Source of the DNA: Aquarana catesbeiana
Lineage: Eukaryota; Chordata; Amphibia; Anura; Ranidae
DNA: 64,000 nt
Reading direction: 5' to 3'
Assembly: GCF_042186555.1 (NCBI RefSeq)
Contig: NC_133326.1
Span: 593,185,790-593,249,789, forward strand
Both the position numbers and the translations under genes were made by a program. The notes beneath the pieces are model-generated. The model saw only the letters and a program-made list of their open reading frames with translations, had not been told where the DNA came from and did not search any database. This document shows positions 44,349 through 55,328 of the stretch, piece by piece (the first letter of the stretch is position 1; each line of letters begins with the position of its first letter).

Positions 44349-45352
44349 TTAAATTCTCCCTAGTACATCAATCATGTTCTTCAATCTTTGTTCAATCACC
44401 TTGGTTTTTTCTTTGATAATGTCCAAACCATGACTACAAAACATGATTTCCTGGACATCCATTGTGCACTGTCACTGGTGAAATGGCTCGATTTTGGTAC
44501 CACAACCTAAACATCACCTAAAATAAAAATACACACCATGTATTATAAATAAGCAGGCATACATCTATTACCTAAATATGTGGTGTCTGACACTGACCTG
44601 TTGTGGTGACAAACTCCACCACATCTCCTACCTCCACATCCTCAGGTTGTGACCTTTGTTCCCCTTCTTCAGGAGGTGGGGGGGGTCCCTGCTGTTCTCA
44701 TATTTTCCGAGTCTTTGCTCCCCTATGAGAATGAAACAAAAGGTATACTTAGCACATAGATATTTGAGTCCAGAAATAGGAATATGAAACATTGATTGGA
44801 AGTGGGGTACAATTGTCTGTTTTGGCAGAGTTCAAAGCTGAAGACGTGATTTTTACCTTTTTTTGGGCAATTTTCACACATGTAGACACCCCAAGTATCC
44901 ACTGGAGCACCTGTGTGGGACACCCTAAAAAGTTTGTTCTTGTGTCCCACACTAGTGCTCCAGAGTCCAGATGTGTAAACAGCTGCTGAGTGTCCGCTCT
45001 TCTCTCCTTACATTACGCTGAATCAAGTTTGCAATTCATTCTAGTTTGAAACACAACAACAACAATGTCCTAAACTTCTTTGAATACAAATTATCATGAC
45101 CAAATGTAGTTAACCCTGTATCTGGCAAAAACAGCGTATTAATTTGCAAACAAACAATGTTTACTACGTTCGAATTCTGTTCCCATGAACAAGAAAGCCA
45201 TTTTAAACTGTCCAACAGTAAAGAAAAGCACATGGCGCAACATGCAAGTAACAATAAGAATACTAACACATGACAACTACTTACTTTTTAGAAGCACTTT
45301 CTTGATCCTTCTGTACTGATCCTGCTTCCTTAATTTGAGGTTCGACCAGTGT
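44349..45352 (-). pseudogene. Myb/SANT-like Harbinger accessory protein, 5'-truncated
   Basis: Harbinger elements usually carry a Myb/SANT-like protein that binds the element DNA and escorts the nuclease. Three exon-like pieces fit. 45352-45295 encodes LRKHWSNLKLRKQDQYRRIK, the end of a Myb-like domain, then a gtaagt donor. 44722-44598 encodes PPPEEGEQRSQPEDVEVGDV followed by VEFVTTTG, bounded by an AG acceptor and a GT donor. 44517-44349 encodes MDVQEIMFCSHGLDIIKEKT, then KVIEQRLKNMIDVLGRI-stop, a coiled-coil end. The N-terminal half of the Myb domain is missing upstream of 45352, where the GC-rich promoter of the divergent gene begins. Confidence 0.6.
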
Positions 45353-45437
45353 TTCCTCAATTGCTCCCCGGGGTGGGGAATATTCTAGAAAGAACGTCAG
45401 GGGCGGGCAACGCGGGCATAGTTTCACGCATGCGCAG

Positions 45438-45448
45438 TGTATATAAAG
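45438..45448 (+). promoter_or_regulatory. TATA box upstream of the MADF-like gene
   Basis: gtatataaag follows acgcatgcgcagt in a GC-rich stretch, about 210 bp upstream of the first recognised coding exon. The position between two divergent genes suggests a promoter for the plus-strand gene. Confidence 0.5.
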
Positions 45449-45652
45449 CGTAACACGCGTGCGTCGTATGTACGATCTGTGAGCGGAGGAAGGTGTAGCA
45501 GAAGCACCGATCGTTATAACGAAGGTACATCAAGTACAATTTTAAGTTGGTGCATCAGTGGCCTATACTGCTTATAGATTGAGGCCTATGTTGGGTCAAG
45601 ATTAGGAGCATTTCGCCTGACATTAGGGTTTGTCTTGTGTTGTGTCTTGCAG

Positions 45653-46237
45653 AGAAAATTGATCTATTCAATGATGAGGACTTTATGCCCATATTCATTG
45701 ATATGTACAGGGAGCTGCCCTGTCTATGGCAGGTAAACCACCCTATTATAACAATCAAAGAGGAAGGCAGCACTGGATCAATTGGTGGAATTTGTGAAGC
45801 CGGTGATCCCCACGGCAGACATCCCCTATTTGAAGGCCCTAATTGGTGGCATGAGGAGTACTTATAATAGGGAGCTCAAGAAGGTCCAGGGTTCCCTGAG
45901 ATCAGGAGCTGCAGCAGATGACATTTATGTACCCAGGCTGTGGTACTATGACAGACTGCATTTTCTGGCAGGCCAGAATGAACCCAGGCCAGCACTCTCC
46001 AATCTTCCTTCCACAATTCCTTCCCCCCTAGCTGAGGCTTCTGACGTCCATCCTGGGCCTTCCAGGCAGCAACATGTGGAGGAGCCCAGCTTGAGCCAGG
46101 TATAGCATTCTTCAAAAGTTTTCTGGTTGTCCAATTAATGATGTTAAATATATGCCAATTTTGATCACTAATTTCTGATTTCACAAAGTGGTTTACATAT
46201 CAATAGACAGTAGTGGCCACAAATTAATGGGACAAGA

Positions 46238-46273
<36 letters not shown>

Positions 46274-46855
46274 CAGGATTTATATAGCGCCGACAGTTTA
46301 CGCAGCGCTATGCTGGGGTCAGAATAATAGTCTTTTATATTTATTAACATTAAATTTGCAATTGTCATGAGATGAAAATTGTGTGTGATTGATGGACCAA
46401 AAACTAAAACAATGTCCCTTTTTCATACACAGGAATGCCTCAGACAGGCTGTGGAAAGTAGCAGCCAGGAGATGTCCAGGCCCAGTAGCCTGCCAGAATC
46501 GCAGGTACCTCCCCTCCGCCTTCCACAAAAATGTGGCAGGAAGAGGAGTAACGTGAAGGAGGCAGCAATTGGCCTATTTCTGAAGGCTACTGCAGCCCTC
46601 AGAACCCCCCACAGTGTTCAAGAGGACTTTGCATGCAAAATGTTTGAAATGGAGGAGGGTCAACGCCTCTTATGTGAGGAAGTGATGTTACAAGCCCTAA
46701 ATAAGGGCTTAAGGGACCAACTTAAAAGTCAAAGCCACATTTGTAAGTTGAACCATGGTCCTCCTCCTCCAGGTCCTCCTCCTCCACCTCCTGCCACACC
46801 ACCAACACCACAGCCACAGCCTGGAAGGAAGTGTCTATGGAAGACCAGACAGTGA
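45653..46855 (+). pseudogene. MADF-like Harbinger gene, two exons, one frameshift
   Basis: MADF domains are Myb-related DNA-binding modules; in transposons they accompany the nuclease. Exon A (45653-46099) follows a cttgcag acceptor and reads DFMPIFIDMYRELPCLWQVN, then, after a one-base frame change near 45745-45770, LVEFVKPVIPTADIPYLKAL and RSGAAADDIYVPRLWYYDRL, the three-helix MADF pattern with its invariant Trp/Tyr. It ends CAG|GTATAG. Exon B (46433-46855) follows tacacag in phase 0 and continues ECLRQAVESSSQEM, a KRSNVKEAAIGLFLKATAAL segment and a proline-rich end before the stop at 46855. The phase-0 match of both splice sites supports a real intron. The intron (46100-46432) contains an (ATT)n tract. 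Confidence 0.7.
46229..46310. repeat. (ATT)n microsatellite with LINE-like tail
   Basis: About 15 ATT units followed by tacaggatttatatagcgcc and acgcagcgct, the inverse of the tail at 40137-40190. It lies in the MADF gene intron. Confidence 0.65.
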
Positions 46856-47062
46856 TGGACTGGGTTCAGTCTGGTCTGGCAAAAGATGTAGGCTGTTGTA
46901 TGACCACAGCCTGGGCACAGATATGTCATCTGCTGCTGTTCCTGATCTCTTGTAGTCCTGGACCGGATTGTGCTCACTATTATAAGGACTCCTCAGGCCA
47001 CCAATTTTGACTGTAAAATTATTGATGCCTGTCCTGGGGTACAAAGGCTTTGCAAAACCCAC
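46835..47062 (-). pseudogene. Inverted second MADF-like fragment
   Basis: The minus strand encodes GFAKPLYPRTGINNFTVKIG, then GLRSPYNSEHNPVQDYKRSG and AADDISVPRLWSYNSLHLLP. This aligns with the exon A segment VEFVKPVIPTADIPYLKALI ... GMRSTYNREL ... AADDIYVPRLWYYDRLHFLA of the plus-strand gene. It is a diverged paralogous exon placed tail-to-tail with the main gene and slightly overlapping its 3' end. Confidence 0.75.
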
Positions 47063-48652
47063 CAGTTTCTCCAGCGTTACCTTCCTCTTTTTTTTGTTAT
47101 GACCCAGAATAAATTTTTTTTTTTTTCAGAAATACTTGCCTATGTGTTTTACTTCAAAAAGGACAGTTTTTATTGAGTAGGCAGCTACTTTTAAAAAATA
47201 CAATGTCAAATTAACAAGGGACACCAACCAACCTCACTGAGATTTACAAAATAATAAGATAAGATAATAATGGTATTGTGGAAATGTGACATACAAAAAA
47301 AAAAATGGAGATCACTATAAAATAATGACTATAAAAATTAATTATAAACATTATTAGGGAGATCTGGCTTTAAAAACCAAAAAGATTATTCAGGAGATCA
47401 TGATAAATAATAAAGAAAGAAGTTTGTGAGAAGTCTGTGTGAATATGAGCAGCAAAACAACTTCATTCTTCTAGCATTATAAAGAAGAAGAGAATGCGCT
47501 GCATTGAAAGATTTAAAAATTTGCAGTGTGACGAACGTGCCATCTCCATTACGAACGGTTGTCTTACCAGACTGAGCGGCTCGGTCTCGTACTTGATTCT
47601 GAGCATGAATGTTTTTTTGTGAGTCGGAATTGCATACACACGAACGGAATTTCCGATAGAAACTTTTTCCGTCGGGAAAATTGAGAACATGCTCTCAATC
47701 TTTTGCTGGTGGAAATTTGGCCAGCAAAAGTCCGATGGAGCATACACATGGTCGCATTTTCTGACCAAAAGCTCTCATCGGTCTTTTGCTGGCCGAATTT
47801 CCGATCGTGTGTACGCAGCATAAGGGTTTAAATTTTTGACTTCACTCCTCACTACCCATCACAGTTTTGAAGGCCATAAAATGTCAAGATAGCACAAACC
47901 CCCCCCCCCCCCCCCAAATTATCCCATTTTGGAAAGTAAACACCCCAAGCTATTTTCTGATAGGCATTTTGAGTCCATGGAATATTTTATATTTTGCCAC
48001 AAGTTGCGGGAAAATGAAATTTTTTTTTTTTTTACACAACTTTATCACTAAATGATCTATTGCTCAAACATGGCATGGTTATATGTGGAATTACACCCCA
48101 AAATACATTCTGCTGCTTCTCCTGAGTATGGGGATACCACATGTGTGGAACTTTTTGGCAGTCTAACCGCGTACAGGACCCCAAAAACCAATCACCGCCT
48201 TCAGGCTTTCTAAGGGCGTACGTTTTTGATTTCTTTCAAATTTGTTTATTGGAGTTTACAGTCAAATACAATAAGGACAACACAAAAAAAAAGAATCACA
48301 AGCATAGATTCTTCATACAGCTCTCAAAGGAAGTTATTAACAATAAGGTAAAAAACTGTCGCATGTACGTATGACATTCAGAGGTATATCCCATCTTGAA
48401 GCAGTTCTTGGTCAGTATCCCCACTGGTAGTAGTTGAATATAGTTACCCCCTCACCCCTAATGGGATAATACTGTGAAGGGTTTTAGGGATATGCAGATA
48501 CCATTACCCTAGTACTCATGTTTCTCAGAAATGTCATGAATTGTGGAACTCAGAATTTTGCTTAAGAAATAAAAACACAAACAAAATTGGGGTAAACTGA
48601 GGGCAACTGAAACTATAACAAAGGGGCAGGTAAAGAAAAATATAGTTACCAG

Positions 48653-50086
48653 TAGGGATAGGCTTTATGTTCGGGTCGAACATGAGTTCGACACAAACAT
48701 TGTCTGTTCGCCCGTTTGCCGAATAGCGAACAATTTGGGGTGTTCGCTGCAAATTCGAAAGCCACGGAACACCCTTTAAAGTCTATGGGAGAAATCAAAA
48801 GTGCTAATTTTAAAGGGTAATATGAAAGTTATTGTCATAAAAAGTGTTTGGGGACCTGGGTCCTGCCCCAGGGAACATGTATCAATGCAAAAAAAAGTTT
48901 TAAAAACAGCCGTTTTTTCGGGAGCAGTGATTTTAATCATGTTTAAAGTGAAACAATAAAAGTGAAATATTCCTTTAAATTTCATACCTGGGGGGTGTCT
49001 ATAGTATGCCTGTAAAGTGGCATATGTTTCCCATGTTTACAACAGTCCAAGAGCAAAATGACATTTCTAAAGGAAAAAAAAAGTCATTTAAAAGTACTCG
49101 CGGCTATTAATGAATTGTCGGGTCTCTGCAATACACAAAAAAGTCATTGAAATAAACGGCATGGGATTTCTCCACAGTCCATTACCAGGCCCTTTGGGTC
49201 TGGTATAAATATTAAGGGGAACCCCAAACCAAAATTAAAAAAAAGAATGTGTGGGGGTCCCCCCAAATTCCATACCAGGCCCTTCAGGTCTGGTATGTAT
49301 ATTAAAGGGAACCTCGCGCCAAATTTAAAAAAAAAATGGAGTGGGGGTCCCCCTCAAAATCCATACCAGACTCTTCAGGTCTGGTATGGATTTTAAGGGG
49401 AACCCCGCGCCAAAATAAAAAAAACTGGCGTGGGGTCACCCTAAAAATCCATACCAGACCCTTATCCGAGCTCGCAACCTGGCAGGCCACAGGAAAAGAG
49501 GGGGATGAGAAAGCGCCCCCCCACCTCCTGAACTGTACCAGGCCTCATGCCCTCAACATGGGGAGGATGTCCCCATGTTGATGGGGACAAGGGCCTCATC
49601 CCCACAACTCTTGCCCAGGGGTTGTGGGGGTCTGCGGGCGGGGGACTTATCGGAATCTGGAAGCCCCCTTTAAAAAGGGGACCCCCAGATCCTGGCCCAC
49701 CTGTGTGAATTGGTAATGGGGTACAAATGTACTACCACCATTTCACAAAAAAAGTGTCAATAATGTTAAAAAAGACAATAGCCGGTTTTTGACAATTCCT
49801 TTATTAATGTCTTCTTTCCCCGCTTCTTCTTCCATCTAATTCTGGTCTTCCTTCGGTTTCCTTTTTCTTCCTCGATCTTCCTCTGCTTCTTCCTCTGGTC
49901 TTCTCCTCCGGCATCTTCCTCCGGTCTTCTCGTCCACCATCTTCCTCTGGCTTCTTCCCCGACCTCTGGACGATCTGCCTCAAGGGAAGGCTCCCGCTGT
50001 GTGACCTAATGACTCCGCCCCCTCTGACGCACTGGGATTTCCCTAAGGCTTTCCCCGTGTGGTGTCAGAGGGGGCGGGGTCACCCT
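48653..50086 (+). mobile_element. Palindromic hAT-type element, single arm (copy 2)
   Basis: Starts TAGGGATAGGC and follows one arm of 21802-24810: the ggacctgggtcctgcccca block, repeated ccataccag/ggtctggtatgg units, then C/T-rich CTTCTTC. It stops at the GC-rich centre (ggggcggggtcaccc) with no second arm and no TSD. ORF2 of L1 resumes directly, so a deletion has removed the other arm and most of ORF2. Confidence 0.8.
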
Positions 50087-50311
50087 TTACGTAAGGCTAT
50101 CATAACACCTTTTTTTCCCCCTAAAATTGGCTTGATATACATATAGGAAGTGTTTATCGGTGCACTTGGGAGGTTTTGTAACCAGGAAGTGAGATTCCTG
50201 CACACATAGCACATCACAATGTTGGTGTTCTGCTTCTTTCCATAGTGCCCTTCTCTTATAGGGGCAATTGAGGCCTTTGGCGTTCAGAGATAAAAGCTTA
50301 AGTACCATCAA
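50087..50311 (-). pseudogene. L1-like ORF2 N-terminus (AP endonuclease start)
   Basis: Reads MVLKLLSLNAKGLNCPYKRR, then CDVLCVQESHFL, the first two conserved blocks of the AP-type endonuclease (N in SLNAKGL; E in QESH). It is truncated after the YVYQANFRGKKR segment by the hAT arm/deletion junction. Confidence 0.85.
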
Positions 50312-50626
50312 AGATAATTAGAGTGCAAATGAAAGCTTTATCTTCAAGGTTTAAATGTTGCTGATTAATGAAAAGGTAAATGTGGTAATCAGAACAAAAA
50401 AACATGAAACAAAGGGAGATAAACAGGATACTTGTGTTGTTGTAGGTTCTTTTTCGCCTATGAAGGATAACTTGTAGGGTACAGAAGAATCCTGCACACA
50501 GATCCAACGAGGGAAACAGGATATAACCGAACAGGATCTTAGTATGTTCCTTAGTAGTATTAATTCCTTTGTAGCATCGGAGCTTGTATGGATGTAGGAT
50601 TGGGGTGCAACTTTAAGCTGAAAGGT

Positions 50627-51756
50627 TCAGGTGTTTGTCTGCAGGTTTGTAATATCCTCATCATCTTGAGGGAGGAGTCCCCAGGATTTCATCAATTCCA
50701 GACCTTCAACCAGAGTGAATACAATCAAGGTTTTGTTGTTTCTTTCAATGGAAAGCTTAGTCGGAAATTTCCATTCATAGAGAATATTGTTATTTCTTAG
50801 AATCTTGGTAATGGTGATAAGGTTTTTGCGAGCTTGAATGGTTGCCTGTGAGAGGTCTATGTATAGCAAGATTCCAGAATGTGGTTCTGGTAGAGAGTTG
50901 CACTTGCGAGAGAAGTGCATGAGCTGGTTCTTAATGTGGAAGTAGTAGATTTTAGCTATCACACCTCTTGGTACATGTTCCGGTAAATAGGACGGCTTTG
51001 GGAGGAGGTTAGCTCTGTCTATCGCCAATTCGTGTGTTTTGGTCGTTGGCAACAGTTCAGCGATCATTTTCTGCAGATATGGACGTTCTGCCGGGGGGAT
51101 CGTTTCGGGGATGCCTCTAAATTTGACATTGTTCCGGCGGGAACGGTCCTCGAAGTCCGCCATTTTTATTTTCATGTTGCGGATTTCTTCAGCGAGATTA
51201 TCATGGGCATCTACTACCTCATTATGTGCTAGTGAATAGTCATTGTCATTTTATTCTCTATGTAATCAATGCTGTCTCCTATGGCAGTAATTTCTCTTTT
51301 TGTTTGTTTCATGAAATTTGACATGTCCTGCTGCAATGCTCCACGTAGTGTGATGAGCATATCCTTAAGAGCAGAGTCTAATATGGGCTGGCCCACTGTG
51401 GGGAAAGCATTCAGCTTCTCACTGAAGCCATTCATGTCAGTGAGACTGTCAGTGTCAAGGGAGGAATCACTTACTGTGTCTCCATCTGCAGTTAATTTCC
51501 TCCTCTGCTTCACTGGACTGTTAAATGTGGAGGGAGGAGCGCGATGTCTGATATCCCGAGCTGTGTATTCAGAGTGTAGGGAGAGTATCTTTGTGGGTGC
51601 AGCCGCTCCTGTTCTTTTCTCTTGTGAGGTCCGTGACTCCGTCAGGCTGTAAAAATCTGTGAGTCTACGGGGCCCCTCACAAACTTTTCTCTTCCCCCTC
51701 ATACCATCTCCACCTCTCTGGTTCTGCATCTGGTGACGGGTGATGTTTTGGGGCAT
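50627..51756 (-). pseudogene. L1-like ORF1 (RNA-binding protein), one frameshift
   Basis: ORF1p binds LINE RNA and acts as a nucleic-acid chaperone. The first frame (51756-51229) has a basic, Ser/Thr-rich N-terminus and ends in a coiled coil (MLITLRGALQQDMSNFMKQT, REITAIGDSIDYIENKM). A one-base change near 51235 shifts the frame. The next frame (51175-50627) reads MADFEDRSRRNNVKFRGIPE, the RRM entry motif DxRSRRNNVxxxGIPE. It continues to the C-terminal domain (LLYIDLSQATIQARKNLITI, LVEGLELMKSWGLLP). Length, about 375 codons, is normal for the family. Only one obvious disabling change is visible, so this copy is fairly young. Confidence 0.85.
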
Positions 51757-52100
51757 CTAGGTGTGCTGTGTTTTGCTCATTAGATCCTGTGGAGCCGGAG
51801 CTGGATCACAATGCGGCCATCTCCTCAGGCTGCCGGCTACGCCCCACTACATTTTTAATTTCACTTCTCACTGCCTATCACATTTTCGGAGGCCATGAAA
51901 TGCCCATATAGCACAACCCTCCCCCCAAATGACCCCATTTTGGAAAGTAGACACCCCAAGCTATCTGCTGAGAGGCATGTTGAGTATTTTGCAGATCTCA
52001 CTTTTTGTCACAAAGTTTTGAAATTTGAAAAAAGAAAAAAAAAATGTTTTCTTTTTTTTTTCTTCATTTTTAAAAATAAATGAGATCTGCAAAAACTCAC

Positions 52101-53335
52101 CATGCCTCTTAGCAAATACTTTGGGGTATCTACTTTACAAAATGGGGTAATTTGGGGGGGGGTTTGTGCTATCTGGACATTTCAGGTCCTCCATAACTAT
52201 GATAGGTAGTGAGGAGTAAAATCACAATTTTACGCCTTTAGAAAGCCTGAAGGCGGTGCTTGGTTTTTGGGGTCCTGTACGGGGCTAGGCTCCCAAAAAG
52301 TCTCACACAAGAGGTATCCCTGTACACAGGAGAAGCAGCAGAATGTATTTCGGGGTGTAATTCCACATATAACCATGCCATGTTTGAACGATATATCATT
52401 TTGTGACAACTTTGTGTAAAATAAATAAATAAATAAATAATTTTCCCGAAACTTATGGCAAAATATCAAATACTCCATGGACTCCACAACATGCCTCTCA
52501 GTAAAAAGCTTGAAGTGTCTTATTTCCAAAATGGGGGGGTCATTTGGGGGGGGGGGTTGTGCTATCTTGACATTTCAGGGCCTCCGAAACTGTGATAGGT
52601 AGTGAGGAAGTGAAATCACCATTTTACGCCCTTAGAAAGCCTGAAATCAGTGATTGGTTTTTGGAGTCCTGTACACGGCTAGGCTCCAAAAAAGTCTCAC
52701 ACATGTGGTATCCCCGTACTCAGGAGAAGCAGCAGAATGTATTTTGGGGTGTAATTTCACATATGCCTATGGCATGTTTGAGCAATAGATCATTTAGTGG
52801 CAACTTTGTGCAAAAAAAAAAAATTCATTTTCCCGCAACTTGTGGCAAAATATAAACTATTCCATGGACTCAACATGCCTCTCATCAAATAGCTTGGGCT
52901 GTCTACTTTCCAAAATGGGGTCATTTGGGGGGGGGGGTTGTGCTATCTTGGCATTTTATGGCCTTCAAAACTGTGATAGGTAGTGAGGAGTGAAATCAAA
53001 AATTTACACCCTTAGAAATCCTGAAGGCGGTGATTGGTTTTCGGGGTTCTGTATGCGGCTAGGCTCCCAAAAAGTCTCACACATGAGGTATCCCCGTACT
53101 CAGCAGAAGCAGCAGAATAAATTTTGAGGTGTAAATTCCACATATAACCATGCCATGTTTGAACAATATATCATTTAGTGACAACTTTGTGCAAAAAGAA
53201 AAAGTGTAATTTTTCAGAAACTTGTGGCAAAATATAAAATATTCCATGGACTCAACATGCCTATCAGCAAATAGCTTGGGGTGTCTACTTTCCAAAAAGT
53301 GGTCATTTGGGGGGGTTTGAACTGTCCTGGCATTT
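52101..53335 (-). repeat. Tandem 382-389 bp repeats
   Basis: Unit starts (catgcct) at 52101, 52490, 52874 and 53256 give periods of 389, 384 and 382 bp. Each contains ttggggtgtctactttcc, gataggtagtgagga, tgattggtttt and gtatccccgtactcaggaga in this order. The fourth unit is partial. Confidence 0.9.
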
Positions 53336-53378
53336 TATGTACAACATTTAGAAGCTTATGTCATACATCACCCACTCT

Positions 53379-53720
53379 TCTAACCACTTGAAGACAAAGC
53401 CATTTCTGACACTTTTTGTTTACACGAAAAAAAAATAATTTTTTTGCAAGAAGAAAATTTACTTTGAACCCCCAAACATTATATATTTTTTTTTAAAGCA
53501 AAGGCCCTACAGATTAAAATGGTGGGTGTTGCAATTTTTTTTTTCACACAGTATTTGCGCAGCGATTTTTCAAACGCAATTTTTTTGGAAAAACACACTT
53601 TTTTTCAATTTTAATGCACTAAAACACAGTATATTGCCCAAATGTTTGATGAATTAAAAAAGATGATCTCATGCTGAGTACATGGATACCAAACACGACA
53701 TGCTTTAAAATTGCGCACAA
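53379..53720 (+). mobile_element. TAACCACTTGAAG-type MITE fragment
   Basis: Starts ctaaccacttgaagacaaag and contains a tttctgacactttttgttta block and ggtgggtgttgcaatttttt. I believe this is another common frog repeat, distinct from the TTAACCACTTCAG type. The right end is not defined. Confidence 0.5.
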
Positions 53721-53849
53721 ATGTGCAGCGGCGACAAACTACATACATTTTTAAAAGCCTTTAAAAGTCTTTAGAGGTTACCATTTAGATTTACAGAGGA
53801 GGTCTACTGCTAAAATACCTACACACCTACCTTCCTCGATGTCAAGGTC

Positions 53850-54284
53850 ATGTACCAATGCCGCAAGCTCAACTGCCTAACCTGCAAATTCGTACAGCAA
53901 AAACAAAAACATTTCACTACTAAGGATAAAACATATCAACTTGGTCAATTCTTTAATTGTTCCACTGAATTTGTGGTTTACTGCCTCTCGTGCCCATGCA
54001 ACCTACTTTATGTAGGCCGCACCACCAGGACATTACGCAAGAGATTTGGAGAACACAGACATTCTATTGAAGATAACAAGAACCTGACGATCCACTTCAC
54101 GGAGTTTCACCAAGGCTCCACCAATGGTCTACGGGTCTGGATTATAGAAGCCATCTCGAGTAATCTCCCTCGAGTTGAACGCATCAAACGTCTGTGTGAG
54201 AGGGAGACCTTCTGGGTATATACCCTGGACTGCCTAAAGCCGGGAGGACTAAACAAAGAGATTGAAACTCATTCCATTCTTTAA
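53850..54284 (+). pseudogene. Penelope-like GIY-YIG endonuclease, C-terminal fragment
   Basis: The GIY-YIG domain of Penelope elements nicks DNA to prime reverse transcription. The 144-codon open frame begins at the first Met but the family sequence extends upstream, so the frame is a fragment of a longer pol. Visible are a Cys-rich linker (CRKLNCLTCK), then FVVYCLSCPCNLLYVGRTTR, the YxxxC...LYVG core with the following catalytic Arg (TLRKRFGEHR). Next come HFTEFHQGSTNGLRVWIIEA, then LCERETFWVYTLDCLKPGGL followed by NKEIE, the conserved Glu and C-terminal signature. It ends with a natural stop at 54284. The fragment itself is intact. Confidence 0.85.
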
Positions 54285-54289
54285 ACTCC

Positions 54290-55180
54290 CTAGACATTTT
54301 TCGTATCATCCACATTCTCCCACTACCATACCACCTCACCTATCCAGCATTGCACAGTAAACCCCCACCAACCCCACCCACCCCCATCACAACCTCTAAC
54401 CAAAACCCCATACATACAGACCTTTTTCCCCACAGTTACCCCACCCTTAGCACTACCCTTCAACTACATCGTAGTCTTATTATTTCCTGCCCCCGTACGT
54501 TATCATCATTATATTCTACATGTAATTTGCCATATATGCGCATGCATGCGTGTGTGCATGTATATGTGCTTGTACTCATGCGCGTTTGATGCATGCTGCA
54601 TACGCATTCATAGGACTTATATTCTCCCCATTTCTCACTTCATTTTCATTATCCTTACCATTTATTTATATTCTTTATCATATTTTATATTCTTTTATAT
54701 ATTTTGTATTTCCCCATATTTTTAATTCCTCATATTCTTTATTTATTTTTTTCATTTATTTTTTCCACTTACCAATTGATTTTTGAATCTATTAATTTTT
54801 TATCTATAAATTTAATAATCTTATATTTTTTCCATTATCATCTATATTATTTTATATTTTTTTAATTTTTAATATTTTTTTTTTATATTTTTTATATATT
54901 TTATTCTTTATTTATTTTTATTTACTTGCATCACCATTTTCCATTTACCTCCATCCTCCCTCCACTTTTCTCACCTACCCCATTATTATCTTTCTTATTT
55001 TTATTTATTTATTTTCTTTCATTTTTTTCATTTGTATTTTTTATTTTTACTTTTATGTCCTTTTTTTTTCTTTCAACTCCCCAGCTCCATTCTCCCTCCC
55101 TCTACAAACACCAGCCATATAATCCTCTGGTACACTGACTTGCGAGCTACATTATTAATTCATATTTTTGCCTTATAACA
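54290..55180. repeat. Pyrimidine- and TA-rich low-complexity region
   Basis: CCCCACC-rich sequence at 54355-54440, a TGCATGCG/TGTGTGCATG stretch near 54535-54600, then ttttatat-rich sequence to about 55130. No coding signal. Confidence 0.7.
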
Positions 55181-55328
55181 TCTCTTTTGCCTTATAACGA
55201 TTGTTCCAGCCGGCGTGTGTGTGACATACACCAACTCCGCCTGGCCGACCAATTTAGTTTTGCACACCACCCCTTCCCCCTCCCCTTCTCCCTATATATT
55301 CAGTACTTATCATGGCCGATACACACAC

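Larger units (their letters stand above)
42334..47820. mobile_element. Harbinger-type DNA transposon (5.5 kb, nuclease missing)
   Basis: Left terminus TGCCACGTACACACAA (and a second copy at 42863); right terminus in reverse complement TGCTGCGTACACACGATCGG. The 3-bp TAA duplication (42331-42333, 47821-47823) is typical of PIF/Harbinger. Inside are a MADF-like gene on the plus strand, a second inverted MADF fragment and a Myb-like gene remnant on the minus strand. I find no DDE nuclease frame, so the copy is likely non-autonomous. Confidence 0.8.
48234..51851 (-). mobile_element. L1-like LINE (copy B), ORF2 mostly replaced
   Basis: Flanked by tttttgatttc (48223-48233) and tttttaatttc (51852-51862), an imperfect target duplication inside the 385-bp array. 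The 3' UTR is at 48234-48652, half of a palindromic hAT at 48653-50086, the start of ORF2 at 50087-50311 and ORF1 at 50627-51756. The 5' end reads GTAGTGGGGCGTAGCCGGCAG on the coding strand. Confidence 0.8.
41985..53335. repeat. Array of ~385-bp repeats, interrupted and partly inverted
   Basis: Plus-orientation units at 41985-42333, 47821-48233 and 51852-52040; minus-orientation tandem units at 52101-53335. Shared words include tttggaaagtaaacacccc, gtatggggatacc, acaggaccccgaaaacca and catatataaccatgcca-type blocks. The array is split by a Harbinger element (42334-47820, TAA on both sides) and by L1 copy B (48234-51851). Confidence 0.8.

Noticed and set aside
46229..46275. (ATT)n considered as part of a coding repeat
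   Set aside because: It lies between good splice sites in the MADF gene and is attached to a LINE-like tail, so intronic insertion explains it.
46728..46977. Gly-rich minus-strand frame
   Set aside because: It is antisense to the proline-rich end of the MADF gene and to the inverted exon; only the 46835-47062 frame has recognisable homology.
52101..53335. Possible CRISPR-like or protein-coding array
   Set aside because: Units are about 385 bp, without short repeats and unique spacers, and the context is eukaryotic.
54350..55138. Phe/Leu-rich open frames resembling membrane proteins
   Set aside because: T-rich low-complexity DNA in the untranslated part of the Penelope-like element yields such frames by composition alone.
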